Counted from the first letter of the stretch, positions 1 through 5,816 are shown. The stretch is DNA of 13,836 nucleotides from CAYTOF01 sp964439435 (GCA_964439435.1 CAYTOF010000059.1:1-13836); one strand, 5' to 3'. Notes: generated from the sequence alone by a model not told the origin. Made by a program: numbers and translations.

Positions 1-1
1 A

Positions 2-892
2 AAAACAGAGCTATGTAGCGTAACTCCGTGTCCGATAGAGCGGGCGTGGGTCAATAGTCAACACGGGCTGTATGTTGGACAGATGAGAAAGTATATGTCA
101 TATCGTCCCGCGGTGCGTTCAGGAAACATAGCTGCTCCCTCGTTTCAATCTATGGAGTTAAAAAACATATCTTTTGGATATGTGCCTGACAAGATTGTTT
201 TGGATAACATAAATATGAAAATTAATTGTGGTGAAAAGATAGCAATTGTCGGATACAATGGAGCTGGGAAAAGCACATTGATTAATTTGATTTTACATCT
301 TTACAATCCCGTTCAGGGAGAAATTTTGTATAATGGGAAAAGCATTGAAGAGTTTGACAATAACTCTTTACATTCGAGGATAGGGATTGTTTTGCAAGAC
401 TACCGTATTTTTGCATTGCCTCTTTCGGAAAATGTTTTGCGTGACAACTGCGAAAAAACGGACAAAAAAAGAATACAATATGCGTTGGAAAATGCTTGTT
501 TTAATAGCAAATTGCAAACATTGCCTAATGGGATTTACTCGGAAATGACAAAAGAGTTTTATAAAGATGGTGTTAATCTGTCTGGCGGTGAATCTCAGAA
601 GGTAGCCATTTCTCGGGTTTTTGCTTCTCCTTTTGACATAACAATAATGGATGAGCCATCTGCAGCACTTGATCCAAAGGCGGAACACGATCTTAATATT
701 AATCTCATAAAACACGCAAAGGAAAAGACTGTGATCGTCATATCGCATCGGCTTTCAACAACATGCGAAATGGACAAAATATATATGTTTGATAGCGGAA
801 AAATAATTGAAGAAGGTTCTCATGCTGAATTGATGAAAAAGGGCGGAAAATATGCACAAATCTTTAATATGCAAGCTGACAAGTATCAATGA
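2..892 (+). CDS. ABC exporter, C-terminal ATP-binding domain (5' partial)
   Basis: This is the nucleotide-binding half of an ABC exporter of the fused membrane-domain/ATPase type. Counting from the ATG at 83, the ATPase shows Walker A GYNGAGKST (57-65), the Q-loop Gln105, the signature LSGGESQ (166-172), Walker B ITIMDEP (186-192) and the H-loop His222. The frame stays open upstream of that ATG to the window edge, and the upstream codons read like the linker after the last membrane helix (HGLYVGQMRKYMSYRP). The ATG at 83 is therefore probably internal, and the six-helix membrane domain should lie outside the window. The linker wording (APSFQSMELKNISFGY) and the TKEFYKDGVNLSGGE stretch resemble Clostridia exporters often found with peptide or bacteriocin loci, but the substrate cannot be read here. 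The gene is AT-rich compared with the pyr genes. Frame and family are sure; substrate is unknown. Confidence 0.9.
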   Translation, partial: KTELCSVTPCPIERAWVNSQHGLYVGQMRKYMSYRPAVRSGNIAAPSFQSMELKNISFGYVPDKIVLDNINMKINCGEKIAIVGYNGAGKSTLINLILHLYNPVQGEILYNGKSIEEFDNNSLHSRIGIVLQDYRIFALPLSENVLRDNCEKTDKKRIQYALENACFNSKLQTLPNGIYSEMTKEFYKDGVNLSGGESQKVAISRVFASPFDITIMDEPSAALDPKAEHDLNINLIKHAKEKTVIVISHRLSTTCEMDKIYMFDSGKIIEEGSHAELMKKGGKYAQIFNMQADKYQ

Positions 893-898
893 TGCACT

Positions 899-917
899 GT
901 AAAAATAAAATTTTTAC
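899..917. terminator. AT-rich inverted repeat just after the ABC gene
   Basis: An 8-bp perfect inverted repeat, GTAAAAAT / ATTTTTAC with a 3-base AAA loop, starts 7 bases after the ABC gene stop. Its position suits a transcription end. The stem is almost all A/T and there is no separate T-tract, so as an intrinsic terminator it would be weak. Confidence 0.25.
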
Positions 918-995
918 TGCCCCAGCCCTCGATCCTTGCATCACTCCCAATGTTAGTCAAAATATGCTAAACTGACAAAAAGGGAGCTGGACAAA

Positions 996-1275
996 ATGCC
1001 CGAAAACACGGAACGCAGTAGAGCAAATCATCGTAAAACTACGGGAAATCGAGCTGTTTTGCGGACAGGGGAAAACAATCGCAGAGGCAGCGCGTCAGGC
1101 GGATATCACTGAGCAGACCTACTACCGTTGGCGGAAAGAGTGCGGCGGCTTGAACACCTCGGATGCAAAGCGAATGAAAGAGCTGGAAAAAGAAAACGCG
1201 CGGCTGAAAAAGCTGGTGGCGGATTTGAGCCTGGATAACGCAATTCTTAAGGATGTAAACTCAAAAAACCGGTAA
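996..1275 (+). pseudogene. IS3-family OrfA (HTH protein), frameshifted at its start
   Basis: OrfA supplies the N-terminal DNA-binding part of an IS3 transposase. The frame from about 1000 to the TAA at 1273 encodes EQIIVKLREIE, GKTIAEAARQADI and TEQTYYRWRKECGG (helix-turn-helix, HTH_8 type), then the leucine-zipper-like KELEKENARLKKLVADLSLD, which is the standard OrfA layout. The ATG at 996 has a ribosome binding site (AGGGAG at 981-986) but reads in another frame and stops about 40 codons later. Removing one C from the CCC at 999-1001 would give MPKTRNAVEQIIVKLRE, a normal OrfA start of about 92 residues. So a single inserted base has broken the gene, unless it is an assembly error. Protein family is confident. 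Confidence 0.8.
1263..1269 (+). other. Programmed -1 ribosomal frameshift heptamer (A AAA AAC)
   Basis: The heptamer A AAA AAC lies in the orfA frame (tcA AAA AAC) six bases before the orfA stop codon TAA (1273-1275). A -1 slip here moves ribosomes from the orfA frame exactly into the orfB frame (KKPVSPAKRNAAVAQ). IS3-family elements make the OrfAB transposase by this mechanism. The site is intact although both flanking genes are broken. Confidence 0.65.
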
Positions 1276-1452
1276 GCCCGGCAAAGCGCAACGCGGCCGT
1301 CGCACAAGTGGTAGGGGACCTCTCCATTACAGAGCGGCGGGCTTGCCGGGTGCTAAGTGTAAATCGAACCGCTTATCGCTACCAGCCTGTCAAACTGCCA
1401 GATGAAGACGAGATCCGCACCGCGGTTATTGAAGCTGCTTGCAGCTACGGCA
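1263..1452 (+). pseudogene. IS3-family OrfB N-terminal fragment, truncated
   Basis: This is the first part of the transposase catalytic subunit, read in the -1 frame relative to orfA. It encodes KPVSPAKRNAAVAQVVGDL, then ITERRACRVLSVNRTAYRYQP (the HTH_21-like region that precedes the rve integrase domain) and DEIRTAVIEAACSYGR. In complete relatives this point is followed by YGYRRI and then the DDE core, but here the sequence switches at about 1449-1455 into an Rhs tail in another frame. About 60 residues of a roughly 270-residue protein remain, so no DDE residue survives. The frame stays open by chance to 1589, but residues after the junction are not transposase. A GTG at 1308 can be read as a start but has no clear role. 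Confidence 0.75.
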
Positions 1453-1551
1453 GGACTCTACTACCTGCAATCCCGATATTACGCCCCGAGAGTGGGCAGA
1501 TTTATAAACGCGGACGCATACGTGACGACCGGGCAAAGGAAGGGAGCAAAA
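1453..1551 (+). pseudogene. Rhs/YD-repeat core C-terminal remnant
   Basis: About 33 codons carry the conserved closing motif of Rhs repeat proteins: GLYYLQSRYYAPRVGRFINADAYVTTGQ. This motif caps the YD-repeat shell just before the variable toxic tip. Nothing of the repeat shell itself is present upstream, because IS orfB sequence abuts directly. The frame then breaks. In known family members the text continues GQ....NM.AYSLDNPINMTD, and the NMSAYSLDNPINMTD part does follow here but one frame away. A single extra A in the AAAA run at 1548-1551 would explain this. The remnant therefore has no start and is fused by rearrangement to IS debris. Recognition of the Rhs motif is confident. Confidence 0.85.
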
Positions 1552-1552
1552 C

Positions 1553-2170
1553 ATGTCTGCGTATAGTTTGGATAATCCCATTAATATGACAGATGCCGGT
1601 GATTATGCCTCTAAGTATATCAGCGACCAGTATGGCAACTATAAAATTGACGGCAAAAAAATGAAGGATATTTCATTTGGATTTGGAAGTATTGCGGCAA
1701 ATGGATGCGGGGTGATTGCCGCCTACAATGTCTTGTTATCAAAAAGCTCTAAAATAGAGTTTAACAATGTAAAAAAAGGCATCATATTGAGCGGCGGTCT
1801 CAATGCAGGCGGGCTACTCGGCGTAAACCCATGGGCACTTGCACTCTATATGAGATTTAAATTTCGGCATGTCTTTATAGCCGGTCCCAACACAAAATCA
1901 TGGGAGACCAAGGCTGAATTGTGTGAATCGGTCATAGTGCTGCTTAAAAAAGCAAAAAGCTTATCCATGCATTATGCAGCAGGTATTGGAACCGGAAAAG
2001 GTGGTGTTGGCGGATCATTTAAATTTTACAACACAGGATTATACGACAAAAACAGAAAAAGTGTTGACTGCCAAGAGATGCCTATAGGTGATTTCCTTGA
2101 CTATATCAAACCCAACGGCGCCAAACCCCTTTACCTTATAGGCGTTTACGACAAAAAAGGCAGTTGGTAA
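1553..2170 (+). CDS. Orphan Rhs tip: C39/papain-like cysteine peptidase domain, putative toxin
   Basis: The protein has 205 residues. The first 14 or so (MSAYSLDNPINMTD) are the end of an Rhs core, and the rest is the variable tip. The tip contains NGCGVIAAYN (Cys52), a GG...LLGVNPWAL motif (about 81-95), MHYAAG (His140) and FKFYN (158-160). This matches the order of C39/papain-like cysteine peptidase domains, with Cys52 as nucleophile and His140 as base; Asn160 is a possible third residue. Such domains occur as tips of Clostridia Rhs polymorphic toxins. The ATG at 1553 has a strong purine-rich ribosome binding site (GGAAGGGAG just upstream), so the domain can be made alone despite the upstream frameshift. 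No signal peptide or membrane helix is visible. The Rhs link is sure; peptidase fold is likely; toxicity is inferred. Confidence 0.75.
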   Translation: MSAYSLDNPINMTDAGDYASKYISDQYGNYKIDGKKMKDISFGFGSIAANGCGVIAAYNVLLSKSSKIEFNNVKKGIILSGGLNAGGLLGVNPWALALYMRFKFRHVFIAGPNTKSWETKAELCESVIVLLKKAKSLSMHYAAGIGTGKGGVGGSFKFYNTGLYDKNRKSVDCQEMPIGDFLDYIKPNGAKPLYLIGVYDKKGSW

Positions 2171-2175
2171 ATTCT

Positions 2176-2628
2176 ATGAAAAGGCACACTACTGTTTGCG
2201 TTATCGGCATGGTCTTAATGTGTTTACTGCTATCGGCATGTAATGGTTTTGATTTTCGAGACTATATTCCGGGAATGTGGGATCCTCACCAAGGCGAAAG
2301 ACCAACAGATTATGTACTATCAAAATGGTCTTCTGAAACCGTTAATATTTGGTTTGAAGTATTAACAGCTGACGATGACAATTCAAAAACACAAAAGTCT
2401 CTGAATGGGGAGATTATTCTAGACGATAAAACTATTAAGATTAAAGTAAGCTTTGATGGTGGTAGATCAATATTTATTTACAAAGCGGATTCCGAAGGCG
2501 GATTATTATTTAAAGGAACATGTAAATTCGATCCTGAAAAACTAATTGTTACTATTGACAAAGGGACTGATACTCTTTTTAACGGTCAATATGATACCAT
2601 CATCTTTGTTAAAAACCCCATGGAGTGA
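2176..2628 (+). CDS. Small lipoprotein, candidate immunity protein
   Basis: The protein has 150 residues from the ATG at 2176, with a lipoprotein signal peptide: KR near the start, a hydrophobic stretch and the lipobox LSAC, giving lipidated Cys22. The mature part is short and looks beta-rich, with EIILDDKTIKIKVSFDGG, FKGTCKFDPEKLIVTI and a closing FNGQYDTIIFVK. The wording resembles small uncharacterised Clostridia lipoproteins (SKW..E....WFEV, then LFNG.Y..IIF). A TTG at 2164 is an alternative start but lies inside the preceding gene. The gene begins 6 bases after the stop of the Rhs tip gene, so it is probably translated from the same message. This position right behind an Rhs tip is where immunity genes sit, so a surface-held immunity role is a reasonable inference without direct proof. 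Confidence 0.75.
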   Translation: MKRHTTVCVIGMVLMCLLLSACNGFDFRDYIPGMWDPHQGERPTDYVLSKWSSETVNIWFEVLTADDDNSKTQKSLNGEIILDDKTIKIKVSFDGGRSIFIYKADSEGGLLFKGTCKFDPEKLIVTIDKGTDTLFNGQYDTIIFVKNPME

Positions 2629-2684
2629 TATATCTTGTTAGTAGAAATTGGTTGGGACATTGTGTATTAATAGAGGGTGAAAAA

Positions 2685-3368
2685 ATGACAAAGCGAAAAT
2701 TGCCAACAAAAAAAGCGGTATTGATTCTTATCGTAATATTTTTACTGTTGATTATTATAGGTGTCGTAATTTACCAATTTAGAATACCGATATCTGAATA
2801 CAAGTATAAAAAGAAGCCAACAGCGGCCAATTTGATAGAATTATCAATAAAATTAATAGAAACCAACGATTATGATAAAATGATGATATATTTGCCGATG
2901 GCTGCCGAATTAAATGGTTTTGTTGAGATTTCAAAGTCAAATCAATTGTTTATTTCCGAAAATCAAGATGAAACCCTCGCAGCAGAGGAAACTTATCGAA
3001 TTATAGTTGTTGAGAGTGCTTTATCGTATATTTACGCAGAAAAATACAATGATTTCCACAAGGTATTTCCCAAATTATACAATAAAATAATTCTCAATGA
3101 TGCTTATTCGAATTGGCTGACTGCTTTAGAGGAACATGACAAAATAACTAAAGAAGGATATGAAAATATTATCAAAGCTTTAGATGAAAATACCCCTCCG
3201 CTTTTGGAAGTAAAACCTGAAAATTTTGTTGAAATTCGTGAATATGCAATCTGTTTGCTGTTAAAGGTCGCAGCTTATGACAATATGGGTGATATGGATA
3301 CAGGAAAAGAACTCTATAATCAATATATACAATTACTAAAAGACCTTGATTCTGTTATGAAAAAATGA
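2685..3368 (+). CDS. Single-pass membrane protein of unknown function
   Basis: The protein has 227 residues, starting at the ATG at 2685 behind a good ribosome binding site (GAGGGTG about 7 bases upstream). A GTG at 2625 would add 20 residues that do not look like a natural N-terminus. Residues 1-10 are basic (KRKLPTKK), about 11-30 form one strongly hydrophobic helix (AVLILIVIFLLLIIIGVV), and the rest is charged and helical. That arrangement suggests an N-terminal anchor with the C-terminal part outside. The soluble part (for example PTAANLIELSIKLIETNDYDKMMIYLPMAAEL) has the look of TPR-like helical hairpins, but no family is recognised with confidence. It is AT-rich like the two genes before it and lies 56 bases after the lipoprotein gene. 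It may be a second immunity or accessory protein of the Rhs cassette; this is inferred from position only. Confidence 0.7.
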   Translation: MTKRKLPTKKAVLILIVIFLLLIIIGVVIYQFRIPISEYKYKKKPTAANLIELSIKLIETNDYDKMMIYLPMAAELNGFVEISKSNQLFISENQDETLAAEETYRIIVVESALSYIYAEKYNDFHKVFPKLYNKIILNDAYSNWLTALEEHDKITKEGYENIIKALDENTPPLLEVKPENFVEIREYAICLLLKVAAYDNMGDMDTGKELYNQYIQLLKDLDSVMKK

Positions 3369-3430
3369 TTGAAGTGTGGTGCTATCCGTCCCCATGGGCA
3401 GCCTTTTCTGACCCGGATGGTACTGCTTGG

Positions 3431-3464
3431 TGTATAATGGCGTAAAGAACTGCGCCTTTATACA
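3431..3464. repeat. 12-bp inverted repeat (hairpin) in the 3369-3585 gap
   Basis: TGTATAATGGCG (3431-3442) pairs with CGCCTTTATACA (3453-3464) with one mismatch around a 10-base loop. It follows the accessory gene cluster by about 60 bases and could be a transcription end, but no T-tract follows. It may also be debris of a lost element. The 3369-3430 stretch holds nothing I recognise. Confidence 0.5.
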
Positions 3465-3510
3465 AATGTCTAACTCAAGGACAATTCAAAATATGCGCAC
3501 AAAGAAAATA

Positions 3511-3542
3511 AACCCATGATGCAAAAATTTGCCTCATGGGTT
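3511..3542. repeat. 32-bp near-perfect palindrome overlapping the ylmH promoter
   Basis: AACCCATGA (3511-3519) is the exact reverse complement of TCATGGGTT (3534-3542), and inside them GCAAA (3521-3525) matches TTTGC (3528-3532). Only the T3520/C3533 pair fails, so nearly all 32 bases are symmetrical. The right arm contains the proposed -35 element of the ylmH promoter, which suits an operator. It could instead be a hairpin terminator, but the plus-strand 3' side has no T-tract; the minus-strand side is T-rich. Confidence 0.6.
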
Positions 3543-3557
3543 GAAAAGTGATAAAAT
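3529..3557 (+). promoter_or_regulatory. Predicted sigma-A promoter for ylmH
   Basis: TTGCCT (3529-3534) and TAAAAT (3552-3557) are separated by 17 bases, the standard spacing. The -10 differs from TATAAT at one position and the -35 from TTGACA at two. Transcription would start near 3564, about 20 bases before the ylmH ATG. Confidence 0.45.
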
Positions 3558-3585
3558 ATAGACAATAAAAACGAAAGAAAAATAG

Positions 3586-4383
3586 ATGAAATCTCAAAAA
3601 CCGATTGCAAAAAGTCAAAATCCCGAGGAAAATTTGCTTGCCGCTCGTCTTTTCGACCTTGCCAAAGCCGTATCTGATTCAAACAGGATTGCTTGCGGCA
3701 AGTTTTTGACACCTGCCGAGGCGCTGTTTATGAAAAACGCAGCAAAGCAAGCTCGGATAAACATTGTTTTTGACGGAGGATATGAGGGGGCGGAGAGGAC
3801 AATTCCCATTTGTGTGCCCGAAGAAGTCGCGCCGGTGCAAGAGAATCCAAATTATCCGATTTGCGCATTGAAAATTACGCCAAGGGCAAAACACCACAAA
3901 ATAGCCGAGATGACACACAGGGATATCTTGGGGTCGGTTTTATCCCTTGGCCTGGAAAGACAGGTCATAGGGGATATAATTGTCGGCAAAGGCTGTGCCA
4001 CAATGCTGATTCATTGCGATATATCCAAGTTTTTGCAAGAAAGCCTCATAAAAGTCGGCTCACAACACATAGACATTGAACCCTGTGAACCAAGCAGCGT
4101 GCAAAAATCGGAGGAAGAAGGGAAAGAGATTGCATTTACCGTCTCCTCTCCAAGACTTGACGCTGTGGTTGCAAAGGTATACGGTCTTTCAAGGGAGAGG
4201 GCAAAGGAGCTTGTGAGCGCGCAAATGGTAAGCCTCAACCACATCTGCAAGACACAACCCGAAACAAACATAAAGACAGGGGATATGCTCTCGGTGAGAG
4301 GCAAAGGCAGATTCAGAGTTTTAAAAGCGGAGGACATGACTAAAAAAGGCAAACTGAGGATTTTGGGCTTGATTATAAGATAA
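3586..4383 (+). CDS. ylmH: YlmH-family S4-domain RNA-binding protein
   Basis: YlmH proteins bind RNA through a C-terminal S4 domain and are linked in Firmicutes to the division gene cluster and to rescue of stalled large ribosomal subunits. At 265 residues the length is typical. The N-terminal part has LLAARLFDLAKAV...FLTPAEA, the middle carries the family hallmark HRDILGSVLSLGLERQVIGDIIV (111-133), and the S4 domain spans about 188-245 (RLDAVVAKVYGLSRERAKELVSAQMVSLN, then GDMLSVRGKGRFRV). The ribosome binding site is weak (GAAAG, with A-rich sequence before the ATG), but the next ATG lies too far inside the conserved region. None of the usual division neighbours (sepF, ylmG, divIVA) is next to it. 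It lies upstream of an isomerase gene with a 23-base gap, so the two are probably co-transcribed. Confidence 0.9.
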   Translation: MKSQKPIAKSQNPEENLLAARLFDLAKAVSDSNRIACGKFLTPAEALFMKNAAKQARINIVFDGGYEGAERTIPICVPEEVAPVQENPNYPICALKITPRAKHHKIAEMTHRDILGSVLSLGLERQVIGDIIVGKGCATMLIHCDISKFLQESLIKVGSQHIDIEPCEPSSVQKSEEEGKEIAFTVSSPRLDAVVAKVYGLSRERAKELVSAQMVSLNHICKTQPETNIKTGDMLSVRGKGRFRVLKAEDMTKKGKLRILGLIIR

Positions 4384-4406
4384 AAAATACATTGCGGAGG
4401 GAACAT

Positions 4407-5187
4407 ATGAGATTCGGAGTTGTTTATGATCTGTCAAAGGCGGCAATGGTGGCGGAGCTTGGATATGATTATATTGAAGGACATGTGACGCAGATAGCCG
4501 CTATGGAGGATGAAGCTTTTGAGGAGTTGGTCTCATTTTATACAAAATCCTCCATCAAAGTGNNNNNNNNNNNNNNNNNNNNNNNNNNNNNNNNNNNNNN
4601 NNNNNNNNNNNNNNNNNNNNNNNNNNNNNNNNNNNNNNNNNNNNNNNNNNNNNNNNNNNNGGCTTAAAAAGTTTGGCGTCGAGGCGGTGGTCTTTAACAA
4701 CAAAAAAACACACAGAATGCCCGAGGATTTTGATCGGGCCATGGCCTGGCATCAGCTCATCCAAGTCGGACGCCTTTCGGCAAAAAAAGCGGAGGAAAAC
4801 GGACTTTTGATAGCGCTTGAGCCCCTCAACGCCAAAGAAACAAATATCGTCATCACCCAAGAAGACGGTCTGCAGCTCATGGAAGATGTGGAGAGAGAAG
4901 CGTTCATGATCCTGTCGGATTTCTATCATCTGTATCTCGGCGGAGAAAGCGGAGATGTCGTTGCGCGCTGCGGCGAACGCTTGATACACACCCACATCGC
5001 CAATCCGGTAGGCCGAATCAGCCCGGCAAAGGGCGATGGCATCGATTATTCAGACTTTTTTGACGGGCTCGCAAGGGCCGGCTACAGTGGCCGCATCAGC
5101 GTTGAATGCAGCTTCCAAGACCCCCAAAAAGAACTCGCCGAAACGCTGGTGCTTTTAAAAGAACTGGCAAAAGAAGCCGGCATATAA
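4407..5187 (+). CDS. Sugar phosphate isomerase/epimerase-like TIM-barrel protein, interrupted by an assembly gap
   Basis: This is a xylose-isomerase-like/AP endonuclease 2-like TIM barrel. Left of the gap it reads MRFGVVYDLSKAAMVAELGYDYIEG. Right of the gap it has FGVEAVVF, then IALEPLN, ILSDFYHLYLGGE, LIHTHIANPVGR and RISVEC, which carry the acidic and His residues that bind the metal in this fold. These proteins interconvert sugars or sugar-like compounds; the substrate cannot be told. The start at 4407 is set by CGGAGG (4395-4400) 6 bases upstream; an in-frame TTG at 4392 is unlikely. The 98 Ns separate two frames (left in phase with 4407, right one base later), so the real gap is not 98 bases if the gene is intact. 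About 228 residues are readable of a protein usually near 260-280. Confidence 0.85.
4563..4660. other. Assembly gap (98 Ns)
   Basis: The run of Ns lies inside the isomerase gene and splits its N-terminal part (about 52 residues) from the rest. The flanking coding frames are not in phase across exactly 98 bases, so the number of Ns is an estimate, not a measured length. Confidence 0.98.
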
Positions 5188-5219
5188 TACAGAAAAAGAC
5201 ACAGGTTTACATCAAATAC

Positions 5220-5255
5220 AAACTCCCCCCAGCGCAAAATACCGGGGGAGTTTTT
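5220..5255 (+). terminator. Rho-independent terminator after the isomerase gene
   Basis: AAACTCCCCC (5220-5229) pairs perfectly with GGGGGAGTTT (5244-5253) around a 14-base loop, and the downstream arm runs into TTTTT (5251-5255). It lies 32 bases after the isomerase stop and closes the ylmH-isomerase unit. Confidence 0.85.
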
Positions 5256-5348
5256 CATGGTGCAACAGACAAAATTCAGCGTAACTGTAACTGGGAGGGG
5301 GGACCACCCCGCCCTGCGGGCACCCCTCCGAAGAGGGGAATAAGGGCT
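5256..5348. repeat. Hairpin-rich intergenic repeat, copy 1
   Basis: The unit is about 92 bases: CATGGTGCAA, AGACAAAAT..AGCG, GTAACTGGG, CCACCCCGCCCTGCGGGC, CACCCCTCC..AGAGGGGAA, AAGGGCT. Copies 2 and 3 share this order. Internal inverted repeats are GCCC-TGC-GGGC and CCCCTC-CGAA-GAGGGG. The tail of the preceding terminator overlaps its left edge. A degenerate partial copy follows at 5352-5405. No protein-coding function is apparent. Confidence 0.8.
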
Positions 5349-5400
5349 TTCATGGTGCAACAAGCAAAACGCGGCGCTGCCCTCACAGGGAAGGGAATAA

Positions 5401-5471
5401 GGGCTGCTATATTGATATATTTCGAGGAGCAACGCCCTTAAAATTCCCCTCCTTCGGAGGGGAATAAGGGC
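5401..5471. repeat. Second repeat module (CTGCTATATTGATA type), copy 1
   Basis: GGGCTGCTATATTGATA, ATTTCGAGGAGCA and TTAAAATTCC recur at 5561-5615. This copy ends in a perfect hairpin, CCCCTCC-TTC-GGAGGGG (5446-5462). It lies between copies 1 and 2 of the larger unit. Confidence 0.75.
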
Positions 5472-5474
5472 TTT

Positions 5475-5565
5475 CATGGTGCAAGAGACAAAATATAGCG
5501 CAATCGTAACTGGGTGGGGAAACCACCCCGCCCTGCGGGCACCCCTCCAAAGAGGGGAAAGGGCT
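5475..5565. repeat. Hairpin-rich intergenic repeat, copy 2
   Basis: Same module order as copy 1, with a third internal inverted repeat: GGTGG-GGAAA-CCACC, then GCCC-TGC-GGGC, then CCCCTC-CAAA-GAGGGG. It runs directly into the second CTGCTATATTGATA module. Confidence 0.8.
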
Positions 5566-5615
5566 GCTATATTGATAATATTTCGAGGAGCAGCGTTTTT
5601 AAAATTCCTCTCCTT
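5561..5615. repeat. Second repeat module, copy 2
   Basis: Close match to 5401-5457, with one extra A in the TTGATA-ATATTT part and TTTTT in place of CCC before AAAATTCC. Confidence 0.75.
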
Positions 5616-5671
5616 CGTGAGGGCAGCGTGCTGCGCACGCGCGCGTAGCGACGGGGTGGTGCTTCCCAGTT
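5606..5671. repeat. Probable inverted, diverged copy of the hairpin-rich repeat
   Basis: Read on the minus strand this stretch gives AACTGGG, then CCACCCCGTCGC, a GC-rich hairpin core (GCGCGTGCGCAGCACGC) and GCCCTC..GAGAGGAA. That is the order of the direct unit with a different middle hairpin. The copy is diverged, so the call rests on shared end blocks. The remaining 5672-5723 stretch holds nothing I recognise. Confidence 0.5.
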
Positions 5672-5723
5672 CCTGCCGGTATACGTCTTTCGAACCATCA
5701 TCGGGAGGGAAAAGGGAGTATTT

Positions 5724-5816
5724 CAAGGTGCAAGAGACAAAGTATAGCGCAATCGTAACGGGGTGGGGAAACCACCCCGCCCTTCGGGCACCCCTCCAAA
5801 GAGGGGAATAAGGGCT
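5724..5816. repeat. Hairpin-rich intergenic repeat, copy 3
   Basis: Nearly identical to copy 2: GTGCAAGAGACAAAGTATAG, CGCAATCGTAAC, GGGGTGGGGAAACCACCCC, GCCC-TTC-GGGC and CCCCTC-CAAA-GAGGGG. The middle loop changes from TGC to TTC with the stem kept, which points to selection on, or gene conversion of, the hairpin. After it, 5817-5996 shows no gene. Confidence 0.8.

Larger units (their letters stand above)
958..1452 (+). mobile_element. IS3-family insertion sequence remnant, right part missing
   Basis: This is the left part of an IS3-family element: orfA, the orfA/orfB frameshift site and the first part of orfB in the usual order. The element ends abruptly at about 1449-1453, where the sequence changes to the tail of an Rhs protein. 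No right end, no DDE catalytic core and no terminal inverted repeat pair can be seen, so the left limit is only approximate (placed upstream of the orfA ribosome binding site). With a frameshifted orfA and a truncated orfB it cannot make its own transposase. It sits between an ABC gene and an orphan Rhs tip, a setting where IS debris is common. Confidence 0.8.

Noticed and set aside
1308..1589. 93-codon frame from GTG 1308 as a separate gene
   Set aside because: Its first part is truncated IS orfB and its second part is Rhs tail read in the wrong frame, so it is a chance fusion.
5082..5811. Several open frames of 80-214 codons across the repeat array on both strands
   Set aside because: They arise from GC-rich repeated sequence, have no ribosome binding sites, repeat the same peptide from each copy and overlap a terminator and a real gene.
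5256..5816. CRISPR array
   Set aside because: Repeats are about 92 bases, unevenly spaced, nested and partly inverted, with no regular spacers and no cas genes in the window.
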